Counted from the first letter of the stretch, positions 1-9,450 are shown. The stretch is 39,878 bases of DNA from Candidatus Sulfotelmatobacter sp. (GCA_030041415.1 JASHNX010000005.1:1-39878), one strand, 5' to 3'. A program made the numbers and translations. Notes: a model not told the origin generated them from the letters alone.

Positions 1-500
1 AACATTTTTTCAGAACGCAAGAATGACTTTTTCGAGGCTTGAAAAATGATGCTTTCCACACTCGAGAGTGATACCAGTGATACCGTTTCTGTGGTCAATC
101 GAGGTCGTTGGAGGTTTTGGGAGGCAACGGACCCGAAGTCAAGAAAGTGCTTGAAACCCGTATAAACACAGGGTATTATCACTTATCTCTAGTCGTCACC
201 ACGACTTGGGCTAAGTGGCAGAAATCGAGTCCCACTCTCTCCGCCATGCAGTCTGGACTGCAGAGAATTCCTGTGTTGTTTTCCCGCAAAATCTGCGAAT
301 TATGCCCCATTTTTCGCGATTCCTGCTCGATAAACGGGACTGCACAGAACGGACTGCCTTGCACGCGGCCGTCCGCCATTGGCGCTTTTTCTCTGGAGCC
401 GCGAAGAGCAGTCCGGCCTCCGCTAACTCGTCGGGCGAAGGTTGGGCGATTAGAAATCGAACCGCTTACGAACCCGACTTGACTTGACCAGAACCGGCTT
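1..500. other. Non-coding left edge with a 9-bp tandem repeat
   Basis: No reading frame here has a convincing protein-like composition or start site. The only structure I see is a 9-bp unit (AGTGATACC) repeated twice in tandem at 67-84. Read on the minus strand it gives two GGTATCACT half-sites, so it could be an operator for a gene lying left of the window. The rest is downstream of the sugar-acid kinase gene and shows no tRNA or clear terminator. Confidence 0.3.
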
Positions 501-1667
501 TCATCCCACCCTCCTCTGTGCGGGCGCAAAGAAATCAGCACAGCACAGAAGAGCGTCTTCGCCGCCGAAACTGCCCGCCTTGCTTGCGACCGGCAGGCCG
601 TGAAATACGCCGCCACGAAGAAATCCCCACGGGAAACCGGGCAGGATTTCGTCGCGCAGATCGATCGCACGGGCGCCGATAGCGTTGCAGACCCACGCGC
701 CGGTATCTCCGCCAGTAAAGAACAAAGCGGCCGTATCGAGGCCGTCGAGTCCATTTAGAAATTCCCTCAATGCAGATTTGCTCGCATCCGGTCCAACGCT
801 CACCACCAGGTGCCGTTTCTCCCGAAGCGCCCGCCGAGCTGTCGCTACAGCTCGCGCCGAAGGCTTTACTTCGACCGCATTTCCTGCCGCCAGCAAGGCG
901 CTCTTCTGCCGCAGGCTGGCCGGATGAGTCGAGCCCACCACAAAGATCAGAGGCGCTCCAATGCGCTGCGAAACGAATCGCCGAACGCCCGATTTGGCGA
1001 TGTGCTCAGCCAGCGCGATTCCCAGACCCGCCGACCCCACCCAAAGAATGCGCCGGGAAACTGCACCGGCGGTCGCAGCCCAAAAATGCAAGTCATTTTG
1101 GGAGTCGCAATCGAGAACGAAAAACTGCTTCCCGGCGTCGATGTGAGCAGTAAAGTCCTTTTCGAACTCTTCGACCGCCGGACTCATGTGCGCGATTTTG
1201 CCGGAGGCGATTCCCTGCTCCATAAGGGCCTGGGCGATATTGATCTGTCCCCTCCCTGAATAATCTGACCAATGGAGATTTCCCTTTCGCACGTGGCGCC
1301 GCATCGCAGGAAAAGCTGGCGCAATCATCGCAGCATCGCAACGAAACGCACGGAGCACGGTGGCAATCTCCACTCCCACATTGCCCCGGAGAGTGGAATC
1401 GATATTTTTCAAGATGAGGGCCGACTTCAGGCTAGAACAACCGGACGCGAGCGGCTCAATTTTTCGCTGAAATTGTTCGGGGCGGTCACTGCGGCTATTG
1501 GTGCTAAAGGCCAGCACCTCGGGGCCTCCAGAAATGCGGGGGGATGCGAAACTGAGGTCGACATGGCACGTGAGGCCGCAGCGCGCAAAGTGCACGCCAG
1601 TATCGCATGCGCCCGTGAGATCATCTGCGATCAGAATGCATTCGATATTTGCCGGTTCCAGTGACAC
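501..1667 (-). CDS. DUF1537 four-carbon acid sugar kinase family protein
   Basis: This is a cytoplasmic ATP-dependent kinase of the OtnK/LtnK/DtnK type (388 aa, typical length about 400). The N-terminal domain opens with the family motif ADDLTGACDTG. The C-terminal nucleotide-binding domain shows GSTHPAS, GSAGLG, FTGGDTGA and, near the end, KAGSFGGEDAL. Characterised members phosphorylate threonate, erythronate or related 2-keto and sugar acids; the substrate here is unknown. The usual partners (PdxA2-like dehydrogenase, OtnI, aldolase) are absent. The start is a GTG 24 nt after the fucosidase stop, preceded by a GGGGAAA stretch, so the gene is probably the last in the fucosidase transcript. 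Family assignment is firm; the pathway role is inferred from neighbours. Confidence 0.85.
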   Translation of the reverse strand: MSLEPANIECILIADDLTGACDTGVHFARCGLTCHVDLSFASPRISGGPEVLAFSTNSRSDRPEQFQRKIEPLASGCSSLKSALILKNIDSTLRGNVGVEIATVLRAFRCDAAMIAPAFPAMRRHVRKGNLHWSDYSGRGQINIAQALMEQGIASGKIAHMSPAVEEFEKDFTAHIDAGKQFFVLDCDSQNDLHFWAATAGAVSRRILWVGSAGLGIALAEHIAKSGVRRFVSQRIGAPLIFVVGSTHPASLRQKSALLAAGNAVEVKPSARAVATARRALREKRHLVVSVGPDASKSALREFLNGLDGLDTAALFFTGGDTGAWVCNAIGARAIDLRDEILPGFPWGFLRGGVFHGLPVASKAGSFGGEDALLCCADFFAPAQRRVG

Positions 1668-1691
1668 TCATTTCCCCAGGCCAGCCCCCAA

Positions 1692-3236
1692 TCACAGCGG
1701 CCGTCGACGCGTGATTTTGAAGGCAAAAGCATAATCGCAGGGTTTCGTTGCAGGGGTGTTCACTACCAAACCGTCCTTGGTCATCTCCCACTTCAAATCC
1801 CTTCCATCGCCGAGCATCGTGATCGAAACAATTTCACTCGGATACAGGCCCGCCCACGTGCGCCCCCTCGGCGCGAGGCTCTTGATCACCGCTTTCTCAC
1901 CCGGCCAGTCCAACACAATGGCGTAGAGCGCATCCGGCTTGCAGGTGAAGCGGATATCCTGAGCGGTGAACACTTTTGCGTCGTTGCTTTCATTGAAAGA
2001 GCCGGGTTTTTCCAATTGTGTCGGACCCTCCGCCGCGATTAGCCACGGTGTCGTTCCGTAAATCGCTTCGCCATTCGTTTGGAGCCACTTTCCAATCCCG
2101 CGCAGACGTTCTTTCGCTTCCTCGGGAATCGCCCCATCTGGCTTTGGTCCGACATTTAACAACAGGTAGCCGTTTTTACTGACACGGTCGACCAGATTGG
2201 TGACTAAGTTATCCGTAGATTTGAAACCCGCCTCTGGGCAGTAAGCCCAGGCGCCCTGGTTATCGACCGTCGAATCGGTAATCCAATCGTTGTAAGTCAA
2301 TTCGCGCTCTTGTCCCAATTCCAGATCAAGAATGCCGACCATCGGAACTAGGTTGTGCTTTTTGTAGGTGACCACTACGTCTTTTTTCCGTTCAGCAGCC
2401 TTGTTGTAGTAATAAGCTAGGACATCTTCCTTGTACGTTTCATGTACCAGTTCCAGTCCGAAGTCGAACCAGATCATGTCGGGATCGTAATTATCGATGA
2501 CCTCAACGATCTTGCCCTGCCATCGATCGAGGAATTCTTTCGTGGGGAGGGCGTAAGGCTCGTGAATGAAGCCATATAAGCCAGAATTTTTGGGGTCGGA
2601 ACTGTCCAACCGCTTGTCGGTGGTTGGAAAATAGAACCAGTTCTCCGCGTGATGAAATGCAGTCACAAACTTCATGCCTTGGTGTCTTACGGCTTTTGAG
2701 AGTTCACCTAGAATGTCTCTCTTCGGTCCCATCTTTGCTGCGTTCCACTCGGAATACTTCGTGTTCCACATCGAGAAGCCGTCATGGTGTTCGGCGACTG
2801 GACCAGCGAACCGCGCACCCGCGCTTTTGAATAATTCCGCCCATTCATCGGCGTCAAATTTTTCTGCAGTAAATTTCGGAATCAGATCCTTGTAGCCGAA
2901 CTTATCGATCGGGCCGTACGTTTCTTCCCAATGTTTCCTCTCCGCGGAATCGGGTTGCCAATAGACTTTGTTCGCATACCACGTAACGTTCTTACCGACT
3001 CCATGGACGGAATAAACTCCCCAGTGAGTGTAAATTCCAAATTTGCTGTCTCTGAGCCATTGCGGCGAGGGAAGCCGGCGAAGCGAATTCCAGTTTGGTT
3101 GGAATCCTCCAGAGTTTCTCATCGGGTCCATCTTTTTGGCCGCTGCATCCGGAACTAAGGAGAACCCGGAGTCTACGAGCAAGGATCCTGCGGACAAAGC
3201 ACCAGCGGTCAAGAGATTTCGCCTGGTTAGGCGCAT
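1692..3236 (-). CDS. GH29 alpha-L-fucosidase, Tat-exported
   Basis: This enzyme hydrolyses terminal alpha-L-fucose from glycans by the retaining mechanism of GH29. The 514-aa form starts at an ATG preceded by AGGAGG. Its N-terminus carries a twin-arginine signal (RLTRRNLLTAG followed by a hydrophobic stretch), so export in folded form is expected. Landmarks are FGIYTHWGVYS (about 66-76), EHHDGFSMW (about 149-157) and DMIWFDFG (about 253-260), where D258 sits at the nucleophile position. The C-terminal beta domain ends with DGLVV...KPCDYAF. A promoter and palindromic operator lie just upstream, and the DUF1537 kinase follows after 24 nt. A decayed relative lies at about 10.4-10.7 kb. The GH29 call is strong; the natural glycan is unknown. 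Confidence 0.93.
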   Translation of the reverse strand: MRLTRRNLLTAGALSAGSLLVDSGFSLVPDAAAKKMDPMRNSGGFQPNWNSLRRLPSPQWLRDSKFGIYTHWGVYSVHGVGKNVTWYANKVYWQPDSAERKHWEETYGPIDKFGYKDLIPKFTAEKFDADEWAELFKSAGARFAGPVAEHHDGFSMWNTKYSEWNAAKMGPKRDILGELSKAVRHQGMKFVTAFHHAENWFYFPTTDKRLDSSDPKNSGLYGFIHEPYALPTKEFLDRWQGKIVEVIDNYDPDMIWFDFGLELVHETYKEDVLAYYYNKAAERKKDVVVTYKKHNLVPMVGILDLELGQERELTYNDWITDSTVDNQGAWAYCPEAGFKSTDNLVTNLVDRVSKNGYLLLNVGPKPDGAIPEEAKERLRGIGKWLQTNGEAIYGTTPWLIAAEGPTQLEKPGSFNESNDAKVFTAQDIRFTCKPDALYAIVLDWPGEKAVIKSLAPRGRTWAGLYPSEIVSITMLGDGRDLKWEMTKDGLVVNTPATKPCDYAFAFKITRRRPL

Positions 3237-3271
3237 TGCTCCTCCTGAAGACAGAAATTCTCCAACATTAA

Positions 3272-3327
3272 TTGGTTGAACCAAGTTATCGGAACAGATA
3301 GTAGTGGTGGCCTCGCAGATGTGTCAA
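3272..3327 (-). promoter_or_regulatory. Promoter plus regulon operator for the fucosidase gene
   Basis: On the minus strand there is a -35 TTGACA (3322-3327), an 18-bp spacer and a -10 TACTAT (3298-3303). Thirteen bases further lies the perfect 5+3+5 palindrome TTGGT-nnn-ACCAA at 3272-3284, 35 bases before the ATG. The placement over the expected transcription start suggests repression. It is the best match to the palindrome found throughout the island and is assigned to the FadR-type regulator at 10770 by inference. Confidence 0.75.
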
Positions 3328-3468
3328 GCCAATTTTCGCTATTCTCGCGGCGACTCAACCTTTACGGAAACCGCGATTGCGAGTCTTATGGTCGAGCCGC
3401 TAGAAACCCGAGAAGAGTCAGTTCCCTGGCTGCCCGGCAGCAGCCAATGTCAGGGGGAAGGAGAACCG

Positions 3469-5529
3469 TTACTGCACTTGTGTCAATTCAACCTTGACTG
3501 CTTTGTCCGATTCCACCTCTACCCAAGCAATGAGATCTGTGCCTTCCAGGTGTGGAACAAATCCGTAACGGAATTTTGTCCCACGGGAAAAAGCCTTTCC
3601 ATCTACTGCTAATCTGACTTCCGAGTTGCCCCAATTCTTGACTACGAACGCCGGATTTACTAAAGGCGACTCGGAACTTGCCTGGAGCTCAAATTGAAGT
3701 TTGGAGGAGACGGAATTGGATTTGCGCTCGAAGACGAAGGCGCGCTGCGTAGGGTCGTAGCCGTGGCTGGAAAAGCCCCCGCCACTAAGTTGGGTAACTG
3801 GAGGAGAGAGCCACGACTTGGCTAATGGAATCAGGTCTGTTGCGGATTTGGTAGTCATTCCATGCAGCAGAATTTTGGTCATCGAATCCGGTGTTTGGGC
3901 ATAAGGATCCCAATAGATGTGAGACAAAGACGAGTGCGAAGGACGATCCGGTGCAACCGCTGAAATTCCACTCGATCTCACCTGCGCGACCGGCCAGTGA
4001 TTCCACCATTCGAACATGGAGTAGGTCGGCTCGCCCGTATAGACCCTGAGCGACGAATGAGCCGGCGACACAATTTGAAACGGTTTCCATTTAGCCTTGA
4101 GGTTGACAATCTGAATATTTGGGTTTTCAGGTTTGTCCATATCCTTGGGAGGGGGCCCATTCTTCCAGGAGTATGTCGCCGTTTCACCTTTCATATTCCC
4201 AATCGTCAACGCATCGGGCTGAATATTGTCTTCAGGCCTCTGACCGGGCCCGTTGATAACGATAGTCTCTTGAAACTCATGCCAATTTTTGAAGTTTGAC
4301 GTCCACAAGACCTGTTTGCGAACGGCAATCCCATCCGGGTAGATGGTGAAGTATTCGTCGGCCCAATCGGTCCAACCAGTGACCGGATCCGGATTTGCAC
4401 ATGAGTAGTGCAAGACTTCGCAGAGTCCATAACGCCAATGAACCACTGCACGTGCGTCCGTATTTTCCAGGATGCGGACATGAGAGTATCGATTCTCCTT
4501 GTCCGACATCGGCTCGCAGTCTTCGCCACCCGGACAGTCGATCTTTCCCCCGGTCTCGAGAAATTCATCGGTATACCATTTGTTGTTTTCACTCACCCAA
4601 TCGCCGCCGTAATTTGTTCCTTGCCAGAACACCATTCGGATTGGGGATTGGTCGAAGCGCACAACCACATCGGAGTCCGGGGCCACACGCCGCGGTTCAT
4701 CCCACAGATCGTCATATTTCAAAGTTGTGTAGAAAGCGCCGAAAGGACCAGGACCAGACGGGCCTGAGGGTAGAACCGGCCAGGGCAGCACCTCTCCGCT
4801 TGGAGCATGTATCTCTGCATAGTCTCTCGCGATTTCGTCTCCGGGCACGCTTCGGTCGTAGATCCGCAACTCGTCAAGAATGCCGTCGAATGAGTATCGA
4901 ACTGGAATCTTGGGATGAATCCATTGGGCGGGAAGAACCGGATCCTGAACACGACCGATCACGAGATCTTCACGATCGGCGGGGACGAGGTCTCCTTGCA
5001 ATGGCATCTCGCCGGCCGGTTTACCGTCGAGATAAATTGTAATTCCTTTCGCAGAGTCGTAACTCCCCGCAATGTGCGACCACTTCTTGAGTGGGAGCTG
5101 CGATTTTGAAAGCAGGCACCACCACTGGCCTCCGACGGCAACCTTCAGGCCGAAGTGTCCGAAGGAGTCGATGCCAAAAGAATAGCCGGCCTGTTCCTCG
5201 CGATGCTGTTCGACGATCGGAATCCAGTTCCACGGATATGTATTCACCGCGACCCACGCTTCCACCGTCACCTGAGTCTTAATCTCCGGTGCTGATCTGT
5301 GATCGTGAATGATCACGGTTGTCTCTCCATCAAACCGCAAACCGTTTCCAGATACGCCGGGAACATGTTTGAACAGTCCAATAATCGCGTCATCCGCTCT
5401 ACTGACAGACTCGCGCGCTACCTCCCCGCTCCTTTCGTTGAAGGACCACTCGGCAACTGGCGTGCTTTTCTGTGCCAGGGTGCCAAGCGGAATGCAAATC
5501 ACCAAAAAGAAGAAATAAGATCGCTTCAT
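3469..5529 (-). CDS. Secreted LamG/concanavalin A-like domain protein, unknown catalytic role
   Basis: This is a 686-aa exported protein. I place the start at the ATG giving MKRSYFFFLVICIPLGTLAQ, a Sec signal peptide preceded by GGAG, rather than ten codons upstream. Residues about 30-235 form a LamG-type jelly roll: AEWSFNE, VEAWV, WSHIAGSYD, ITIYLDGK and FDGILDELRIYDR are typical strand motifs of this fold, which binds carbohydrate. The remaining 450 residues are beta-rich with many Trp and Tyr, and I do not recognise the family. It lies between the fucosidase and fuconolactonase genes with its own operator upstream, so a role in binding or attacking the same glycan is likely. It could be an uncharacterised glycoside hydrolase. 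Confidence 0.75.
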   Translation of the reverse strand: MKRSYFFFLVICIPLGTLAQKSTPVAEWSFNERSGEVARESVSRADDAIIGLFKHVPGVSGNGLRFDGETTVIIHDHRSAPEIKTQVTVEAWVAVNTYPWNWIPIVEQHREEQAGYSFGIDSFGHFGLKVAVGGQWWCLLSKSQLPLKKWSHIAGSYDSAKGITIYLDGKPAGEMPLQGDLVPADREDLVIGRVQDPVLPAQWIHPKIPVRYSFDGILDELRIYDRSVPGDEIARDYAEIHAPSGEVLPWPVLPSGPSGPGPFGAFYTTLKYDDLWDEPRRVAPDSDVVVRFDQSPIRMVFWQGTNYGGDWVSENNKWYTDEFLETGGKIDCPGGEDCEPMSDKENRYSHVRILENTDARAVVHWRYGLCEVLHYSCANPDPVTGWTDWADEYFTIYPDGIAVRKQVLWTSNFKNWHEFQETIVINGPGQRPEDNIQPDALTIGNMKGETATYSWKNGPPPKDMDKPENPNIQIVNLKAKWKPFQIVSPAHSSLRVYTGEPTYSMFEWWNHWPVAQVRSSGISAVAPDRPSHSSLSHIYWDPYAQTPDSMTKILLHGMTTKSATDLIPLAKSWLSPPVTQLSGGGFSSHGYDPTQRAFVFERKSNSVSSKLQFELQASSESPLVNPAFVVKNWGNSEVRLAVDGKAFSRGTKFRYGFVPHLEGTDLIAWVEVESDKAVKVELTQVQ

Positions 5530-5562
5530 CGAAGGGCTTCTCCAGGAAAGGGACAACATACG

Positions 5563-5575
5563 ATGGCCGAACCAA
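5563..5575 (-). promoter_or_regulatory. Regulon operator upstream of the LamG protein gene
   Basis: The plus-strand sequence ATGGC-CGA-ACCAA matches the island palindrome with two left-arm changes. It sits 34 bases before the ATG, nearly the same distance as in the fucosidase promoter. No convincing -10 was found next to it, so it may act on readthrough from the symporter unit or on a weak promoter. Confidence 0.5.
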
Positions 5576-5617
5576 GAACTTTAGAACATGTCGTCACTGG
5601 TTTTAGATGCGTGCAAC

Positions 5618-6457
5618 TCACGCGTCACCAGGGATCGAATAGAACTTCACCGGATTCTCTTCCCAGATTGCGCGTTGCTCATCCTTCGAAAGACGGCGGA
5701 TGTAACTGGCCTCAAGCTCGATCACAGACTTGTAATCCGCCGCCAAAGTGCATACCGGCCAATCGGAGCCGACCATGATGCGATGCGTTCCAAACGCATT
5801 CAGCACGACATCGATATAGGGCTCGAAATCTTCTCGCGTCCAACCATCCCACTGCGCTTCCGTCACCAGTCCAGAAATCTTGCACGACACGTTCGGAAAG
5901 GCGGCGAGGCGTTTAAGATCGTTTGCCCATCCGTCAATCTCTTTCGCGCGAACCGGGGGTTTTGCGATGTGATCGAGAACGAAGCTTTGATTTGGAAACC
6001 GATTCACCACGTTGCATGCCACCGAAAGATGCCGGGGAAAAAGGAGTAAATCGTAAGTTAGCCCGAACTCTTCCAATTTGCTGAATCCTTCGAGAAAGCT
6101 TTGCTGCAGCATAAATTCGTCGTCGGGTTCATCGTGAACGACATGCCGCACCCCGCGAAATTTGGGATGCTGAGTCAACTGCTCAAGCTCTTCAGAAACA
6201 TCTTCTGAACAGAGATCGACCCATCCGACTACGGCGCGAATAAACGTGTGTTCCTCGGCTAAACGCAAGAGCCACTGACTCTCTTCAAGGGTCTGGCGGG
6301 CCTGCACCGCGACAGTCCCTCCGATGCCGGCGCCGGCCATGAGCGGAGCTAGATGCGCTGGCAGATGATCCCTGCGCAGACGGTCCATTGTCGCTGACAT
6401 CCACACATATTCGCCGTCGTTGTATTTCCAAAAGTGCTGATGGGTGTCGATTTTCAT
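5618..6457 (-). CDS. L-fuconolactonase-like amidohydrolase (COG3618)
   Basis: This is a metal-dependent TIM-barrel hydrolase (279 aa) of the amidohydrolase_2 family that includes L-fucono- and L-rhamnono-lactonases. Visible landmarks are the metal-site start IDTHQHFW (3-10), FRGVRHVV in mid-protein, VLDHIAKPP at the sixth strand, and VGSDWPVC supplying the late catalytic Asp. In the fucose oxidation route it would open the lactone made by the aldo/keto reductase to the free acid in the cytoplasm. It lies 33 bp after the symporter gene, consistent with cotranscription. Its own SD is weak. L-fuconolactone is the favoured substrate by context; L-galactono- or L-rhamnono-lactone are alternatives. 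Confidence 0.8.
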   Translation of the reverse strand: MKIDTHQHFWKYNDGEYVWMSATMDRLRRDHLPAHLAPLMAGAGIGGTVAVQARQTLEESQWLLRLAEEHTFIRAVVGWVDLCSEDVSEELEQLTQHPKFRGVRHVVHDEPDDEFMLQQSFLEGFSKLEEFGLTYDLLLFPRHLSVACNVVNRFPNQSFVLDHIAKPPVRAKEIDGWANDLKRLAAFPNVSCKISGLVTEAQWDGWTREDFEPYIDVVLNAFGTHRIMVGSDWPVCTLAADYKSVIELEASYIRRLSKDEQRAIWEENPVKFYSIPGDA

Positions 6458-6490
6458 CGGTAAACTTTTAAACTCGCTCGACTATGTGGC

Positions 6491-8113
6491 TCAGCGAAAG
6501 ATGTAATAAAGGACGGCCACTACCATTGCCAGGAATGCCGCGATCAATCGCGGATCTCTCGCCCCCTTAAACGTTTGCTGCGTGAGAGCGGCAAGCGGAT
6601 GACTCCATGTCAGTCCATCCACCGATTCCGGCGCGGGTGGCGGCGTTAGCAAGCTGACCACCACGTAAACCACCGTGCAGAGACAGAACATCCACCACGC
6701 CTGCATCATGAACGGGATGCCCCAGCGATGAGTAATGATTTTCTCGGCGCCGAACACGGGAAGATCCAAGATGAATGCTGTCACTCCCAGGGCAAAGCCA
6801 AAGATCAGTGTGAACAAGGAAGCCTGTTTTGTCCCCCGCCGCCACAACACACCCCAAAGAAAGACAACTGTAATTGGAGGTGCCAAATCTGCCGCGATCG
6901 CATTGATGGCCTCAAAGATGCTGGAATATCTGCCTCCCTGTGTCGACCAGGCCATAGCAAGGAGCATGACAACGACTGAACTAATGCGCCCAATCGTCAC
7001 CTGCGTCCGATCAGATGTGCTGGGACGAACCCGGGCGACAATGTCTACCGCTACAAGGGTTCCGATGCTGTTGAGGGCGGCAGCGACCGCGCTCATGAGC
7101 GCCGCCAGAACTGCTGCCGTGATTACACCGCGCAGACCAGTGGGAATCAATTGTTCAATGAGCACCGGCAAAGTCTGGTTGCTTGAACTGCCGATCAAGT
7201 CGTGGAAGAGGACGTATGCGATGACTCCAGGCAGCACAAGCACAAAGACGGGAAGTATTTTCAAAAAGCCTGCAAACAAGGGACCCAGTTGAGCATCATC
7301 AGAGCTGCGTGCTCCCAAAACTCTCTGGACAATGGTTTGGTCCGTGCACCAATACCAAATGCCGAGTATCGGATACCCGAGCAGGACGCCGTACCAACTG
7401 AGACCTGCCGAATCATGTGTGTGAAGCATGGAAAGCTGTCCCGGTTTGGCGGCAGCGCGAAGATCTGCTAGTGAATGAATTCCGTGGTCGGGCAGTGCCG
7501 CCAGCGAAAAGGCCAATATCAACAAGGCTCCCAAAACAAGGATCACGGTATTCACCGTTTCAGTGATCACCACAGCGCGCAGTCCCCCGAGCACTGTGTA
7601 GATCCCCACCACCGTAGAAATGATCAGGATGGACGCAACCACGTTAATCCCGAAAAATCGCTGAAATACTGCCGCGCCGGCGTAAAGGCTAATGCCGATA
7701 TGAATGAAGACCGCGGCCACAATTGCCATGAACGCCAAAAACGACCGGGACGCAGGGCTGTAGCGGCGCTCAAGAAATTCCGGGAGGGTCGCGATGCGAG
7801 TTTGAAAATAGAACGGAGCAAATACCAGCGACAATAAGATGAGCGTGTAGGAAGCCATCCATTCGAAGTTTCCCCACACCAGACCTTCGTTGTAGCCCGA
7901 AGCAGTAAGACCGACCAGATGAATCGTAGAAATGTTGGAGGCGAATAATGCTGCCCCGACGAATGGCCACGAAAGAGACCTTCCAGCAAGGAAAAACACG
8001 TTCCCGGTGACTTTCATTTTCCGAACCGAGAGCAGGCCGATCGTCAATATGCCGCACAGGTAGAGCAGAATGATCGCGATATCGAATGGCGGAAGCGTCA
8101 ATGTATGGCGCAT
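6491..8113 (-). CDS. Sodium:solute symporter (SSS family), probable sugar importer
   Basis: This is an inner-membrane sodium-coupled transporter of the SGLT/SSS family (540 aa). I count about 13-14 hydrophobic segments starting at IAIILLYLCGILTIGLL. Family hallmarks include GRSLSWPFVGAALFASNIS near residue 45, the R-YSPASR-like stretch after TM3, YTVLGGLRAVVITETV, and WYWCTDQTIVQRVLGA. I chose the ATG at 8113 because the open frame further upstream runs through the promoter and operator and is not membrane-protein-like. There is no strong SD. It would take up the monosaccharide released by the secreted hydrolases. It is divergent from the dehydrogenase gene and precedes the amidohydrolase. 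Fucose, galactose or another monosaccharide are all possible substrates. Confidence 0.88.
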   Translation of the reverse strand: MRHTLTLPPFDIAIILLYLCGILTIGLLSVRKMKVTGNVFFLAGRSLSWPFVGAALFASNISTIHLVGLTASGYNEGLVWGNFEWMASYTLILLSLVFAPFYFQTRIATLPEFLERRYSPASRSFLAFMAIVAAVFIHIGISLYAGAAVFQRFFGINVVASILIISTVVGIYTVLGGLRAVVITETVNTVILVLGALLILAFSLAALPDHGIHSLADLRAAAKPGQLSMLHTHDSAGLSWYGVLLGYPILGIWYWCTDQTIVQRVLGARSSDDAQLGPLFAGFLKILPVFVLVLPGVIAYVLFHDLIGSSSNQTLPVLIEQLIPTGLRGVITAAVLAALMSAVAAALNSIGTLVAVDIVARVRPSTSDRTQVTIGRISSVVVMLLAMAWSTQGGRYSSIFEAINAIAADLAPPITVVFLWGVLWRRGTKQASLFTLIFGFALGVTAFILDLPVFGAEKIITHRWGIPFMMQAWWMFCLCTVVYVVVSLLTPPPAPESVDGLTWSHPLAALTQQTFKGARDPRLIAAFLAMVVAVLYYIFR

Positions 8114-8152
8114 GGAGTTTTCATAGCCACCGGCACACCCAGTGAGTGGCAT

Positions 8153-8206
8153 TTGGATGGGCCAATGTGAGCGCGAACTGTAGCACCGGGCTATTCGGAA
8201 TGTCAA
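8153..8206 (-). promoter_or_regulatory. Promoter plus regulon operator for the symporter gene
   Basis: On the minus strand there is TTGACA (8201-8206), an 18-bp spacer and TACAGT (8177-8182). The operator-like TTGGA-TGG-GCCAA (plus-strand reading, 8153-8165) follows 11 bp downstream. The element is divergent from the dehydrogenase promoter at 8300-8353. Confidence 0.65.
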
Positions 8207-8299
8207 GGAGCGCGAACTGTGCACAAGGCCCCGTGCCCTAATAAACAGCCTTGTGTGCTTATCCAATGGCTTCCCGTTATGTGGTCTGCACAGGAATGC

Positions 8300-8353
8300 T
8301 TGACGAGAAACAAATCTGCACATACAATTCGATTCGATTTATGGCTGGACCAA
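8300..8353 (+). promoter_or_regulatory. Promoter plus regulon operator for the zinc dehydrogenase/AKR unit
   Basis: TTGACG (8300-8305), a 17-bp spacer and TACAAT (8323-8328) make a near-consensus sigma-70 promoter. The operator ATGGC-TGG-ACCAA lies at 8341-8353, twelve bases past the -10 and so over or just after the expected start of transcription. The layout mirrors the fucosidase promoter. Confidence 0.7.
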
Positions 8354-8390
8354 TCGCAGATACATGGCCAGCGCGCGAGGAAACGAGGTC

Positions 8391-9374
8391 ATGAGAAAAA
8401 TCCTGCTGAATGCTCCGGGAGAGTTCCTCGACGTGAAAGCGCCACGCCCGGTGCCTGCCAGTGGAGAAGCTTTGGTACGAGTTCATCGTGTGGGAGTATG
8501 CGGAAGCGACTTTCACGCGCTTGCCGGCCGGCACCCCATCTACACCTACCCTCGCGTCCTCGGTCACGAGCTGGCGTGTGAAATCGTCGAAGCGCCTGAG
8601 GACGGTCGAGGCTTAAAGGCCGGCGACAGATGTGCGATTGAACCTTATATCAGCTGCGGACAATGCCGCACTTGCAAGGCCGGCCGCACGAATTGTTGCG
8701 AACAGCTGCGGTTGATCGGCGTGCACGTCGATGGAGGGATGCAAGGCTACTTGGCAGTTCCCGTCGGACTGCTGCATAAATCCGAAGTGCTCTCGCTCGA
8801 TCAACTGGCCTTGGTTGAAACTTTGGGAATCGGCGCTCACGCTGTAAGGAGGAGTGGACTCCACGCCGGCGATGACGCCCTCGTCATTGGCGCCGGCCCA
8901 ATTGGATTGGCGGTTAGTCAGTTTGCCGCCGCTCTAGGGGCAAAAGTGACAATCGTCGAAATCAACGATTGGCGCCGCGAATTTGTCAAGAAATTGGCGA
9001 TTGAGTCCTTGGCCGCTCCGGATGGCAAAGTCGCTGATGTGGTCTTCGACGCGACCGGAAATGCGACAGTCATGGGGGAAAGCCTGAACCACGTTGCCCC
9101 CGGAGGAAAACTTGTGTTTGTAGGATTGACCCGCGATCCGGTGAAGATCGATGATTCTTTGCTGCACCGGCGGGAAGTCACGCTTTATGCCAGCAGGAAC
9201 AGTTGCGGGCAGTTTCCGCCGATCATCCGCATGCTGGAAGACAGCACAATCGATACCCGACCCTGGATTACCGACCGGTTGAGCCTTGAGGAAGTACCTG
9301 CGCGTTTCAAAGAGCTCCCAACCAAGGTCGGATTAATGAAAGCCGTGGTCGAAGTGCAGGACAGTGACGGATAG
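8391..9374 (+). CDS. Zinc-dependent MDR dehydrogenase, sugar-acid or polyol type
   Basis: This is a medium-chain zinc dehydrogenase (327 aa) resembling threonine/sorbitol dehydrogenases and L-gulonate, L-galactonate or L-idonate 5-dehydrogenases. The catalytic zinc ligands are C37 (CGSD) and H59-E60 (LGHE). The structural zinc site is the C89, C92, C95, C103 cluster. The Rossmann motif GAGPIG lies near residue 163. The start at 8391 has ACGAGG six bases upstream; a 27-bp earlier ATG lacks one. It is first in a unit with the aldo/keto reductase 76 bp downstream and carries the island operator. The likely role is NAD(P)-linked oxidation of a secondary alcohol in the sugar or its acid. The exact substrate is unresolved. 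Confidence 0.85.
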   Translation: MRKILLNAPGEFLDVKAPRPVPASGEALVRVHRVGVCGSDFHALAGRHPIYTYPRVLGHELACEIVEAPEDGRGLKAGDRCAIEPYISCGQCRTCKAGRTNCCEQLRLIGVHVDGGMQGYLAVPVGLLHKSEVLSLDQLALVETLGIGAHAVRRSGLHAGDDALVIGAGPIGLAVSQFAAALGAKVTIVEINDWRREFVKKLAIESLAAPDGKVADVVFDATGNATVMGESLNHVAPGGKLVFVGLTRDPVKIDDSLLHRREVTLYASRNSCGQFPPIIRMLEDSTIDTRPWITDRLSLEEVPARFKELPTKVGLMKAVVEVQDSDG

Positions 9375-9450
9375 TGCAGTGGCCAGAAATTTCTGATGGG
9401 CACCCGGTGTAAAAGGAATTTCAGGGAAGCACGCCGGAGCAGTTTCTTTC

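Noticed and set aside
501-3236. DUF1537 kinase as part of a threonate/erythronate pathway
   Set aside because: The usual partner genes are absent and it is cotranscribed with a fucosidase, so the specific substrate is left open.
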